From: JAJYKC01 sp035545735
GTDB lineage: Bacteria; Acidobacteriota; Terriglobia; Bryobacterales; Bryobacteraceae
Length of the DNA: 64,000 bases
Assembly: GCA_035545735.1 (NCBI GenBank)
Contig: DASZXS010000040.1
Span: 1 to 64,000 of the forward strand
Direction: 5' to 3'
Shown: in pieces, positions 52,398-61,320 of the stretch
How positions within the stretch are numbered: the first letter of the stretch is position 1
How the letters are laid out: the number at the start of each line of letters is the position of its first letter
The notes under the pieces: generated by a model
Databases searched by the model: none
Told to the model about the DNA's origin: nothing
What the model saw: only the letters and a program-made list of their open reading frames with translations
Position numbers and translations under genes: made by a program

Positions 52398-55300
52398 ATG
52401 CTCTCGCATGAGTGCGCCATAGCCGCGCTCCTTTTGTGTGTCGGGCCAGGGTTCGCCCGCGAGAATCTTGCCCGAAACGCGGTCGCCACCGCATCGAGTT
52501 CGTTAATCGGCCATTCTCCTGGTTCCGCCAGCGACGGCTCGCTGAATAGCTATTGGGCGCCCGCGGCCGGAGCGGGGATGGATTCCTGGCTGGAACTCAG
52601 TTGGAACGCGCCCGTGACTGTTCGCGAACTGGTTGTTCGCCGGGGAGACGACGCCGCCGGGGAAAGCCCATTCACGCGGCTTACCGTCGAGGTCTTCGAT
52701 GGGCAGGCATGGCGCGTCCTGCAATCATCCGGCGACGGTACGTTACCAATCCCGCTCATCGACTATCTCCGATTTCCCGAGCGCACCGTGAGCAAACTCC
52801 GGCTCACCGGATTGGGAGAAGGCGCCTCCATTCGTGAGCTCGAGCTTTACGCGACGCAGACCCCGCCGTGGCTTGACGTACGCGGGGATGCGAAAGGAAA
52901 CATCATCGGCGTGTTCACGGACGGCTTCGGCTCGAAAGGCATTCCGGCCCGAATTGAGGCGGCTGGCAATGCGGCCGGCAAGCCTTGGAGCGCAAGGACA
53001 ATGAGTGACGGCGACGGTGCGTTCACCATCTCCGCGCCGTTGGGGTTGACCGGTCCAATTCAATTCTCGGCGTCGTGGGATGGGCAGCCGGTTCAGAAAA
53101 TTGTAAGCGCCGGGGACATCCACCAGGGCCTGGTTCCACGACCAGCCGGAAGTTTTACCCAAAGTCTGGACGGCGCGTGGTTATTTCGGCCCGATCCGCC
53201 AGCAGGCTTCGAACAGCCGGGGGCGACGGAAGACGATTGGAAACCGATCGAGACCCCGTCTCATTGGGCGATGAAAGGCTTCGTTACCGAATCCGGCTAT
53301 GGTGGCTACCGAAAGCATGTCCGCATACCGGAGGATTGGCGCGGCCGAAGGATTCGTGTCGCCTTCGACGGGGTTTATAGCGGTGCGGAGGTTTGGTGGA
53401 ATGGGGTCCGCGCCGGTTCTCACCTCGGCGGAGCCACACCTTTCCAACTCGACGTGACCGAAAGCGCCCGGCCCGGCTCGGATAACGTTCTTGCGGTCCG
53501 CGTAGCGGAAAAATCGATGGCGTCCGAGCTGGATCATATGAGCATGTATGCGGACTTTTCGCTCGCGGGCATCTTTCGGAGCGCGTACGTATTTTCCATT
53601 CCCCCCGCGCACATCGCGCGCGTCCAGTCGCATGCCGGCCTGCGCGGCGGACCGGGGAGCGCGGATTTAGTTGTCGATGTGGGAATTGTCAATGAGTCGC
53701 CGGAGCCCGCCCCGGCGATCACGCTCAGCCTGAGGCTTCTGGACGCGTCGGGCCGCGTGGTATCGTCGGGCGCGCCGCGGAGCTTCGATCTTGCTCCCTG
53801 GGCCAGCGCAAAACACACGGCGCGCTTGGCCGTAAATGCGCCCCTGCTCTGGACGGCGGAACATCCCAACGTTTACCGTCTGGAGGGAGTGCTTTCACGG
53901 AGCGGCGTCGAAGTTCAGCGGGTAAGTCAAAACGCCGGCTTTCGAGAGACCCGCATCGAGGGCACGAAGGTTCTCGTGAACGGGGTTCCATTGAAGTTCA
54001 AGGGAACGTGCCATCACGACTCTCACCCTCTGCTGGGACGCGCGGTGACTCCGGAATTAGAACGCCAGGATCTGGAATTGATCAAAGAAGCCAACCTGGA
54101 CGCTCTCCGCACGTCGCATTACCCGCCTCTTCCGGAACTTCTCGATATCGCCGACGAGCTAGGGGTGTATATAGAGGAGGAGGCGCCCTTCTGTTGGGTC
54201 GACAATTCGAGCGATCTCCGCTACGGAGCGCTGACGCGCCAGTTAACGGCGGAGATGGTCGAACGTGACATGAGCCATCCTTCGGTCGCCTATTGGTCGG
54301 CTGGGAATGAAAGCCGCTGGGGTCCCATCCTGAACGCGGGCGAGCGGGAGATTCGATTGAGCGATCCAAGCCGGCCGGTGATCGGAAGCTGGGCCGGGAG
54401 CGGTCACTTCGATATGACGGTGCGGCACAATCCGATTACCGTCGCCGAAATGAAAGAGCTGGAGGGCAATGACCGGCCGGTGATTTGGGACGAGAGTCTC
54501 TGTCTCTTTCAGGGCATCTTTGGAGATGGTCAGGAAATCTGGCGCGATCCGGGCGAGCGCGACTATTACGTGGCCCCGCTGATCGATGTAATGGATTCCT
54601 TCTGGTCGAGTAAGGTGGTCCAGGGAAGCTTCGTCTGGGCGTGGTCGGACGACCTGTTCCTTGTTCCCGGGCGTGGGTCCGAATACGGGCGGAATTTCGT
54701 AGAAGCTCCCGGCGTGGAACGCATTTATTCGCGCGAAGGATACGGGCTTGTGGGCGACGCCCCCTGGGGTGTAGTTGACGGATGGCGCCGCAAAAAGCCG
54801 GAATTCTGGCACATCAAGAAACTACACTCTCCGGTAAGGGTGGCAATCCGCCAACTGCCGCTCCCTTCACGCGGCGAATCCTTGCGCGTTCCCCTGCAGA
54901 ATCGCTATTTCTTTACGAACCTCTCCGAACTGCGCATCGAATGGCGCCTGGGCGATCACACCGGGACGGTGCGAGCGGAAGTGCCTCCGCAGGAAACTGG
55001 CGACGTGATCATTCCGGTCGATTTTCCAGTGCCGGCCGCCACGACCCTGGAACTCCGCTTCCTGAACGGCGGCCGCCTGGTCGATGCCAGCGCCATCCAA
55101 ATCGGCAGGAGCGCACCGCCCGTTACCTCGCATGCCGCGGCTCCGCTGCGGGTGGACAGTCAGGAGCTACTCTCTGGCGCAAATACTCGCATCCGCGGCG
55201 CCGGGTTCGAGACTGGCATTTCTCAGCGCCGCGGACTCCTGCAATATGTCACCGCCGGAGGGACGCCGGTTCTCTACGATCAACCGCAGATTCACGTGCT

Positions 55301-56015
55301 TCCAATTCCAACGCACTCCTCCTCCCTGCCCGATGCGATGACCTGGACGCTCGACCGGCCCGTCGAAGTCGCCAGCCGCGATGGGGCGACGATCATTACC
55401 TCGCAAGGCCACTATCGGAACTTCGTCGGGACCTACGACACAACAATCCATCCCGACGGAGGGATCACCGTCAGCTACGACTTTGCGTATACCGGTCCCG
55501 CTATACGCGTCCGGGAAGTTGGCTTCCAGTTGCCGCTCGCGTCGTCCTTCGATCGCCTTTCCTGGACTCGCAACGGGGAATGGACCTGGTATCCGGCGGA
55601 CCATATCGGAGCGCTATCCGGATCCGCCTCCGCTCACTCCAATCGGCCGCCTTTTGTACAGCCGGACTGGCCCTACGCGGACGATGATTCGCCTCTGGGA
55701 ACGAATGCCTTCCGGAGCACCAAGCGAAACATCGTAGAAGCGTCCATCACCGATTCCCAAGGCCGCGGGCTCGCAATCCACTCCGGCGGCAATCAGCACT
55801 TGAGAGCCGCCGTGGACTCCGATCGAAATCGTTTGTATGTAAATGACTGGTTCGGCGGGACAAGCGTGCGGGCGGGAGAATGGACCTCGAACTACGGCGA
55901 AGGCAAACTGCTCGAAACAGGTGAGAGGATTCGGGCCACGCTGCGGCTCTCGCTCCTGCCAGGCGTTCCGGCCCAATCACACTACGACAAAAGGACCGAG
56001 GATGCGAATCACTGA
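52398..56015 (+). CDS. secreted glycoside hydrolase family 2 protein with N-terminal F5/8C-like domain
   Basis: The 1205-residue protein starts with a signal peptide (MLSHECAIAALLLCVGPGFA). A discoidin-like F5/8 type C domain follows (residues about 22-155: NLARNAVATASSSLIGHSPGSASDGSLNSYWAP). The GH2 sandwich (FTQSLDGAWLFRPDPPAGFEQP; YSGAEVWWNGVRAG) and TIM barrel come next. Catalytic residues: Glu638 (WSAGNES, acid/base) and Glu699 (VIWDES, nucleophile). The last ~350 residues form additional beta domains. GH2 includes beta-galactosidases, mannosidases and glucuronidases; the substrate is not evident. The end overlaps the dehydratase gene by 14 bp. Confidence 0.92.
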   Translation: MLSHECAIAALLLCVGPGFARENLARNAVATASSSLIGHSPGSASDGSLNSYWAPAAGAGMDSWLELSWNAPVTVRELVVRRGDDAAGESPFTRLTVEVFDGQAWRVLQSSGDGTLPIPLIDYLRFPERTVSKLRLTGLGEGASIRELELYATQTPPWLDVRGDAKGNIIGVFTDGFGSKGIPARIEAAGNAAGKPWSARTMSDGDGAFTISAPLGLTGPIQFSASWDGQPVQKIVSAGDIHQGLVPRPAGSFTQSLDGAWLFRPDPPAGFEQPGATEDDWKPIETPSHWAMKGFVTESGYGGYRKHVRIPEDWRGRRIRVAFDGVYSGAEVWWNGVRAGSHLGGATPFQLDVTESARPGSDNVLAVRVAEKSMASELDHMSMYADFSLAGIFRSAYVFSIPPAHIARVQSHAGLRGGPGSADLVVDVGIVNESPEPAPAITLSLRLLDASGRVVSSGAPRSFDLAPWASAKHTARLAVNAPLLWTAEHPNVYRLEGVLSRSGVEVQRVSQNAGFRETRIEGTKVLVNGVPLKFKGTCHHDSHPLLGRAVTPELERQDLELIKEANLDALRTSHYPPLPELLDIADELGVYIEEEAPFCWVDNSSDLRYGALTRQLTAEMVERDMSHPSVAYWSAGNESRWGPILNAGEREIRLSDPSRPVIGSWAGSGHFDMTVRHNPITVAEMKELEGNDRPVIWDESLCLFQGIFGDGQEIWRDPGERDYYVAPLIDVMDSFWSSKVVQGSFVWAWSDDLFLVPGRGSEYGRNFVEAPGVERIYSREGYGLVGDAPWGVVDGWRRKKPEFWHIKKLHSPVRVAIRQLPLPSRGESLRVPLQNRYFFTNLSELRIEWRLGDHTGTVRAEVPPQETGDVIIPVDFPVPAATTLELRFLNGGRLVDASAIQIGRSAPPVTSHAAAPLRVDSQELLSGANTRIRGAGFETGISQRRGLLQYVTAGGTPVLYDQPQIHVLPIPTHSSSLPDAMTWTLDRPVEVASRDGATIITSQGHYRNFVGTYDTTIHPDGGITVSYDFAYTGPAIRVREVGFQLPLASSFDRLSWTRNGEWTWYPADHIGALSGSASAHSNRPPFVQPDWPYADDDSPLGTNAFRSTKRNIVEASITDSQGRGLAIHSGGNQHLRAAVDSDRNRLYVNDWFGGTSVRAGEWTSNYGEGKLLETGERIRATLRLSLLPGVPAQSHYDKRTEDANH

Positions 56016-57174
56016 CATCGAAACCTACCTGGTGGGTAATCCCTGGAAAAACTGGCTGTTTGTTCGCTTAAAGACGGACGAGGGTATTTACGGCATTGGA
56101 GAAGGATCTCTCGGACACCTGTCGAAAACGGTGGAGACCGCGATCCACGAAATGAAGCCGCTCATAGCCGGCCTGGACGTCTCTCAGACCGAGCTGATTG
56201 TCAACCGCCTGCAACGGCATGTCTATGCCGACGGCGGCCAGATCAAAATGTGCGCGATCTCGGCGATCGAAATCGCCTGCTGGGATGCCTGGGGCAAACG
56301 TCTGGGACAACCCATCTACAACCTGGTGGGCGGTCTTTGCCGCGACCGTGTGCGTGCCTATGCCAATGGATGGTACCGGTGCGAGCGTACCCCGGAGGCT
56401 TTCGCCGGAGCAGCGAGGCGGGCCGTTGCGCTGGGGTACTCCGCGCTGAAGTTCGACCCCTTCGGCGCGGCAATGAGCGTAATGACCGCGAGTGAGGAAG
56501 CGCTCTCCATTGACTTGGTCGCGGCCGTGCGCGACGCCGTGGGACCCTCCGTCGATCTGGCCATCGAAGCTCACTCCCGCTTCAATGTCTCGGCGGCGGT
56601 CCGCATCGGAAAGCGGCTGGAGAAGTTTAATCCGGCCTGGTTTGAAGAACCGGTGGGACACAGTAACATCCAGGCGATCGTCGAGGTTGCGCGGCACGTA
56701 GACGTGCCCATCGCCACCGGCGAGAGCTTCTCCTCCAAGCAGCAAGTGGCCGAGCTACTGCGCTACGACGCCGTGAATATCATCAATTTTGAACCGCTCC
56801 ACATGGGCGGCATCCTCGGCTCGCGAAAAGTGGCCGACATGGTGGATGCGCATTACGGCCTCGTGATTCCGCATGCGGCCCAAGGGCCCGTTTGTACCCT
56901 GGCTTGCCTCCACATTGACGCCGCTACCCCGAATGCGTGGCTGCAAGAGACTTTCGAGGATTTCAATGAGCCTTGGGAACGGCAGCTTCTGACTTACTTT
57001 CCACCGATCCGCGACGGGTATTTTGACTTGCCCGCCGGGGCCGGCCTGGGCGCGGATCTCAATCTCGACGAAGTTCACCGCCACCCCTACCATGAAAACC
57101 CGGATATCACACTCTTCGAGGATGACTGGCAATTCCGCCGTTCGGAAGCGGACGCCGGATCCGGGAGCCGGTGA
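56002..57174 (+). CDS. enolase-superfamily (mandelate racemase/muconate lactonizing type) acid-sugar dehydratase
   Basis: From ATG 56002 the 390-residue protein has the two-domain enolase-superfamily layout. Metal ligands can be placed at Glu189, with His191 in IEAHSRF, Glu215 in WFEEPV and Glu241 in IATGES. His291 in PHAAQGP is the second catalytic His. The pattern resembles galactonate dehydratase (GalD), where Asp-x-His occupies the first site; here it is Glu-x-His. It is likely to dehydrate a sugar acid to a 2-keto-3-deoxy acid. It overlaps the GH2 gene by 14 bp and the MBL gene by one base (TGATG). Confidence 0.88.
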   Translation: MRITDIETYLVGNPWKNWLFVRLKTDEGIYGIGEGSLGHLSKTVETAIHEMKPLIAGLDVSQTELIVNRLQRHVYADGGQIKMCAISAIEIACWDAWGKRLGQPIYNLVGGLCRDRVRAYANGWYRCERTPEAFAGAARRAVALGYSALKFDPFGAAMSVMTASEEALSIDLVAAVRDAVGPSVDLAIEAHSRFNVSAAVRIGKRLEKFNPAWFEEPVGHSNIQAIVEVARHVDVPIATGESFSSKQQVAELLRYDAVNIINFEPLHMGGILGSRKVADMVDAHYGLVIPHAAQGPVCTLACLHIDAATPNAWLQETFEDFNEPWERQLLTYFPPIRDGYFDLPAGAGLGADLNLDEVHRHPYHENPDITLFEDDWQFRRSEADAGSGSR

Positions 57175-58118
57175 TGCAGATCTTTCCAGGCGTTCATGAG
57201 ATTCAATCGGTCTTCGGGAATCGTTACGTCCAGCAGTATCTCTTCGTCGGAGACATCGTCGTCCTACTGGACGCTGGAGTCGCGAAGACGCCAATCGAGG
57301 CGATTCTCCCTTACATGGACAAAATTGGCGTCAAGCCGGAGAGGCTGGCCATGGTGATCGCGATGCATGCCGACGCGGACCATCACGGAGGGCTGCCGGG
57401 CATGAAGGACGCGGCGCCGCACGCGCTTCTCGGCTGCCATCGGGCCGACCTCCAACTGATCCAATCTCCCGAACGGTTGTATCAGGACCGCTACAATTTC
57501 CTGGCCCGTGAGCATGGCCTGGGCTTTAGCAGGGACGGAATGGTCTACTGTCCGGAAGGACGCAGGATCGACGTCGTGTTCTCGGGCGGCGAAACGATTC
57601 AGCTCGCCAAGGACTGGACGCTGCGGTTCTGGCATGTACCCGGCCACTCACAGGGCCACCTTGCAGCCTACGACGAGAAACACCGCGCCGCGTTTACGAG
57701 CGATGCCGTGCAAGCCAATGGATATCCCGCCATTGCAGGAGGAATGGCCTTCGGACCGACATACTACACCGTGGACGCGTATTTATCCACAATCCAGTTT
57801 CTCGAAAACCTCCCCATCGAGCACATGTTTTCCGGGCATTGGCCAGCCGCGCATGGCGGGCAGGTCGACGCCTTTCTGCAAGCCAGCCGAAAGTTTGTCC
57901 TGCGCGCGGACGAATTGCTCGGGGCGTATTTCAAGGCTCATCACGGAGGAGTCACGTTGAAGAACATCCTGGCCGGCCTTAGCCCCAAACTGGGCGACTG
58001 GCCGGATACTATGGCTCCTTTCCTACAGTTCGCCCTGTATGGGCATCTCACGCGACTGGAGCAAACCGGCGTGATCGCCAGGTCAGGCGGACACCCCGTG
58101 GAATACCGTCTGGTCTGA
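57174..58118 (+). CDS. MBL-fold metallo-hydrolase
   Basis: The 314-residue protein has the metal motif H65-A-D-A-D-H70, followed by HHGG, PGHSQGHLAAY and SGHWPAAHGG. These are metallo-beta-lactamase-fold ligands, with aspartate in the second position of the HxHxDH motif. It may be a lactonase acting in the sugar-acid pathway (inference), but other hydrolases fit equally. The C-terminal ~60 residues are helical. ATG 57174 overlaps the previous stop as TGATG; a GTG one codon upstream is possible. Confidence 0.87.
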   Translation: MQIFPGVHEIQSVFGNRYVQQYLFVGDIVVLLDAGVAKTPIEAILPYMDKIGVKPERLAMVIAMHADADHHGGLPGMKDAAPHALLGCHRADLQLIQSPERLYQDRYNFLAREHGLGFSRDGMVYCPEGRRIDVVFSGGETIQLAKDWTLRFWHVPGHSQGHLAAYDEKHRAAFTSDAVQANGYPAIAGGMAFGPTYYTVDAYLSTIQFLENLPIEHMFSGHWPAAHGGQVDAFLQASRKFVLRADELLGAYFKAHHGGVTLKNILAGLSPKLGDWPDTMAPFLQFALYGHLTRLEQTGVIARSGGHPVEYRLV

Positions 58119-58137
58119 CCGCGGGCGCGGCGCAAAG

Positions 58138-58187
58138 CGGAATCGCTTCCGATTTGCTTGCTCGCTATTCCATTCCTGTGTTACAAA
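58138..58187 (+). promoter_or_regulatory. IclR-type operator site D and leaderless promoter
   Basis: CGGAATCGCTTCCG (58138-58151) is followed by 6 bp, -35 TTGCTC (58158-58163), 18 bp, and -10 TACAAA (58182-58187). ATG 58195 follows 7 bp later. The palindrome-to--10 distance is exactly 30 bp, the same as sites B and C. Confidence 0.68.
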
Positions 58188-58194
58188 CGCCTTC

Positions 58195-58962
58195 ATGTGG
58201 AATCTCGAAGGCCGCACCGCGATTGTCACGGGTGCGGCAAACGGAATCGGAAGCGCCACCGCGCTGATGATGGCGCGTGAGGGCATCCGCGTAGTGGCCG
58301 TTGATATTGATCGCGCGGCTCTCGAAGAACTCCGCGGACGAATTGCCGGCGCCGGAGGCGAAGTGGAGGCGGCCGTCGCCGATGTCAGCGATTCCGCGGC
58401 GGTGGAGCAGGTGGTACAGACTGCGCAACAGCGTTTCGGGACGCCGGATATTCTATTCGCGAACGCGGCCATTCAACTCGCCCGGCCCGCCGGCGAGACC
58501 AGTGAAGAGGATTGGGACCGGCTCCATGCGGTGAACCTGAAGGGAGTCTTCCTCTGCTGCCGCGCCGTTTTGCCGGGCATGAGGGCGAACAAAAGCGGCT
58601 CCATCGTCATTTCGTCCTCCGGCCACGCTTTTGGGACCTATCCGAATTTTTCCGCCTACGCTTCCACCAAGGGAGCCCTCGTAGCCTTCATGCGAGGCGT
58701 GGCGCTCGACTATGCCGCGGACGGAATCCGCGCAAATTGCGTCATTCCCGGCGCCACCGATACCCGGCTCATCCAGGACTACTTCGCCCAGAGCGCCGAC
58801 CCCGCGAACGCGCGCGCCAGCCTGCTCGACAGTATCCCTCTCGGCAGGCTTGCCGCGCCGGAAGACATCGGGAAAGCGGTATTGTTTCTTGCCTCCGCCC
58901 ACGCGTCTTATATCACCGGAACCACCTTGGCCGTGGACGGCGGGCTAATGGCGCGCGGATAA
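58195..58962 (+). CDS. SDR family oxidoreductase
   Basis: The 255-residue protein has the classical SDR pattern: cofactor motif T12-G-A-A-N-G-I-G19, ANAAIQ, catalytic Ser in VISSSGHAF and Y155-A-S-T-K159. It ends LAVDGGLMARG. The Asp in VVAVDIDR suggests NAD(H) preference. In this cluster it may oxidise a sugar or sugar acid. It has its own promoter and IclR-type site. Confidence 0.92.
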   Translation: MWNLEGRTAIVTGAANGIGSATALMMAREGIRVVAVDIDRAALEELRGRIAGAGGEVEAAVADVSDSAAVEQVVQTAQQRFGTPDILFANAAIQLARPAGETSEEDWDRLHAVNLKGVFLCCRAVLPGMRANKSGSIVISSSGHAFGTYPNFSAYASTKGALVAFMRGVALDYAADGIRANCVIPGATDTRLIQDYFAQSADPANARASLLDSIPLGRLAAPEDIGKAVLFLASAHASYITGTTLAVDGGLMARG

Positions 58963-58963
58963 T

Positions 58964-59013
58964 CGGAACAAATTCCGAATCTTATTGCACCGGTTGGAAG
59001 CCTCAGGTATAGT
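58964..59013 (+). promoter_or_regulatory. IclR-type operator site C and leaderless promoter
   Basis: CGGAACAAATTCCG (58964-58977) is followed by a 7-bp gap, -35 TTGCAC (58985-58990), a 17-bp spacer and -10 TATAGT (59008-59013). The ATG follows 7 bp later at 59021. The palindrome is 30 bp upstream of -10. Confidence 0.8.
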
Positions 59014-59020
59014 GAATTTC

Positions 59021-59959
59021 ATGCTGACCCTGAACGGCATCACACCCGTGATGACCACCTGTTTCCGCGAGGACGAGTCGATCGACGACGACGCGCTCCG
59101 GCGCCAGATCGATTTCGCCATCGACGGCGGAGCGGCGGCGATTTGCGGGCCGGGGTTCGCGGCCGAGTTCTATAAGCTCTCCGATGCCGAGCGCTATCAT
59201 TACGTCGAGGTTCTGGTGGAGCACACGCGCAAGCGCGTCCCTGCCATTGCCGCCACCACCTCGGGATCGACCCGGTCCACGATCGAGTTCTCCCGTTTCG
59301 CGGAAAAAATAGGCGCCGATTGCCTGATGGTCGCCGCGCCGCGAACCGCGCCTCTGCCGGGCGCGGCCGTCGTGAAATATTACAGCGCTCTCTGCGACTC
59401 GGTTGGACTTCCGGTGATGCTTCAGGATGCGGACTTTACCGGCGCCGGCCTGCCTGCCCCCGTTTTCGTGGATTTGGCCCGGAAGCATCCGAATTTCAGG
59501 TTTGCCAAACTCGAAGTCACTCTGCCCGGACAAAAATGTGCCGAGATTGTCGAGAAGAGTCAGGGCCAGGTGCAGATCATTTATGGACTGGGCGGAGTGG
59601 CGATGCTGGACGGACTGGCGCACGGCGCCTCGGCCATGATGCCCGGGGCGGCGTGTCTCGAAGTCTACGTCCGCGTTTATGAACTCTACACCGGCGGAAG
59701 ACAGGCGGAGGCAAAGGCGCTTTTCTATAAATTGATCCCGTATCTCACCTTTGCGCTGCAAAACCTGGAACTTGCCATCGGCATTGAGAAAATGGTGCTT
59801 CTGAAGCGCAAAATCGCGCCAAATGCCATCCTGCGCGAGCCGACGCTGCATATTGACGACACCTATAAAGACCAGATGGACGAACTCGCCTGGGATGCCG
59901 CAGCGCTCGCGGAGGAATGCCGCGCCCATCTTTTGGCAGGCCGGTCCACCACCGTGTAG
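59021..59959 (+). CDS. DapA-family protein with lysine, third in the cluster
   Basis: From ATG 59021 the 312-residue protein is a DapA-type TIM barrel with Schiff-base Lys163 (FRFAKLEV). The tyrosine segment is divergent (VMLQDADFTG rather than Y-N-x-P). Such QDA-type members act as lyases or dehydratases on sugar acids, with unknown specificity. The upstream ATG-less frame to 58985 overlaps the promoter and was rejected. The MFS gene begins 2 bp after its stop. Confidence 0.87.
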   Translation: MLTLNGITPVMTTCFREDESIDDDALRRQIDFAIDGGAAAICGPGFAAEFYKLSDAERYHYVEVLVEHTRKRVPAIAATTSGSTRSTIEFSRFAEKIGADCLMVAAPRTAPLPGAAVVKYYSALCDSVGLPVMLQDADFTGAGLPAPVFVDLARKHPNFRFAKLEVTLPGQKCAEIVEKSQGQVQIIYGLGGVAMLDGLAHGASAMMPGAACLEVYVRVYELYTGGRQAEAKALFYKLIPYLTFALQNLELAIGIEKMVLLKRKIAPNAILREPTLHIDDTYKDQMDELAWDAAALAEECRAHLLAGRSTTV

Positions 59960-59961
59960 TT

Positions 59962-61320
59962 ATGCCCATCGCATCGCCGGGGGCGCGCGGCAGCGTTGCC
60001 GCACGCCTTGACCGCCTGCCCCTCTCCCGATTTCACCGCCGCTTCATCACGTTGATCGCCCTGGGCGCCTGGTTCGACCTCTACGATCTCTTCATGATGG
60101 CGTACATCGGAGCGGCTCTCCAGGACTCGCGTTTCCTCAATTTGACCCAGTTTACGGAGGTCATCGCCGCGTCCTTCGCCGGGATGTTCGTGGGAACGCT
60201 GGTGCTGGGCTTTGCAAGCGACCGGTACGGCCGGCGGATTTCTTTCCTGTTCATGCTTGCCCTGTATTCGGTCTTCACCCTGGCAGGCGCGCTGGCGGCC
60301 ACTCCTCACATGCTCATGGCGATGCGCTTCTTCGCTGGAATCGGCGTCGGCGCCGAACTGGTGATCATCGACACGTACGTGGCGGAGGTGACACCGCGTC
60401 ATGCCCGCGGACGCTATCTCGCGATCGCGCACCTGATTGGTTTTTCCGCCGTCCCCGCGGCGGCTCTCTTTTCGATCGCCCTTGTCCCTACTCACTGGCT
60501 GCTCGATGGCTGGCGGTGGGTGATGATCATCGGTTCGGCCGGCGCGCTCATCGCCTGGCGCCTCCGCCGCAATTTGCCGGAGTCCCCGCGCTGGCTCGAA
60601 TCGATGGGGAGACACGAAGAGGCGGACCGCATCCTGCGCCAGATCGAACAGGACGTCCGGAGCGAAACGGATCTGGAACTGCCCGAACCGGTCTTCGCGC
60701 CGCCCGTCTCCCGGAAGGCCCCGCTGAGCGAACTCTTCCATGCGCCCTACTTAGGAAGAACCTGCCTGCTGGCGGCGTTTCATTTGCTTCAAACCGTCGG
60801 CGTGTACGGATTCGCAAACTGGGCGCCGACGTTCCTGCTCAAACAGGGAAAGGACCTCGGCCACTCGCTCCTGTACAGTGCTCTGATGGCCTCCGTGAGT
60901 CCGCTGGGACCGGCAATCGCCGTGTGGACAAGCGACAGGCTCGAGCGCAAATGGACCATCGCGGTTCTCGCCGTGTCGATGGCGGCTTCCGGCCTACTGT
61001 TCGCCTTCGCATCGGGGGCCGCGGGTATCGTCGGCGCCGGAGCGGTGATGACGGTGCTCAGCTACTGGTTCTCCGCGGTCTTTCACACGTACCAGGCAGA
61101 GCTTTTTCCAACGCGGCTGCGGGCTACAGGCGTCGGCTTCACCTATAGCTGCAGCCGGCTCAGCGCTGTTCTCTCAACCGTGATGATTGGGGCGCTGCTG
61201 GCGAAAGGGCCGCTCTGGGTGTTCCTCTTCATCGCCGCCGCGATGATTACCGTTGCCATCCTGATCGCCTGGTTCGGCCCGAGAACGAACTTCCGCGCCC
61301 TGGAGGAGGTATCGATTTGA
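59962..61320 (+). CDS. MFS transporter (sugar-acid/aromatic acid symporter type)
   Basis: From ATG 59962 the 452-residue protein has 12 helices. Its MFS motifs include FASDRYGRRISFLFMLALYSVFTLAGALAATPHMLMAMRFFAGIGVGAELVIIDTYVAEVTPRHARGRYLAI in the N-domain and YQAELFPTRLRATGVGFTYSCSRL near the end. The pattern is close to metabolite:H+ symporters and sugar porters. It sits between a DapA-family gene and a FAD oxidoreductase gene, so it probably imports the pathway substrate. It overlaps the next start by 4 bp. Confidence 0.9.
   Translation: MPIASPGARGSVAARLDRLPLSRFHRRFITLIALGAWFDLYDLFMMAYIGAALQDSRFLNLTQFTEVIAASFAGMFVGTLVLGFASDRYGRRISFLFMLALYSVFTLAGALAATPHMLMAMRFFAGIGVGAELVIIDTYVAEVTPRHARGRYLAIAHLIGFSAVPAAALFSIALVPTHWLLDGWRWVMIIGSAGALIAWRLRRNLPESPRWLESMGRHEEADRILRQIEQDVRSETDLELPEPVFAPPVSRKAPLSELFHAPYLGRTCLLAAFHLLQTVGVYGFANWAPTFLLKQGKDLGHSLLYSALMASVSPLGPAIAVWTSDRLERKWTIAVLAVSMAASGLLFAFASGAAGIVGAGAVMTVLSYWFSAVFHTYQAELFPTRLRATGVGFTYSCSRLSAVLSTVMIGALLAKGPLWVFLFIAAAMITVAILIAWFGPRTNFRALEEVSI
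61302..61310 (+). promoter_or_regulatory. strong Shine-Dalgarno supporting a TTG start
   Basis: GGAGGAGGT ends 6 nt before the TTG codon at 61317. This close match to the anti-Shine-Dalgarno decides the TTG start of the FAD oxidoreductase, which overlaps the MFS stop. Confidence 0.75.

Noticed and set aside
58985..59020. 12-codon N-terminal extension of the third DapA-family protein
   Set aside because: The extension uses TTG inside the -35 box (TTGCAC) of the predicted promoter, so it would not be transcribed.
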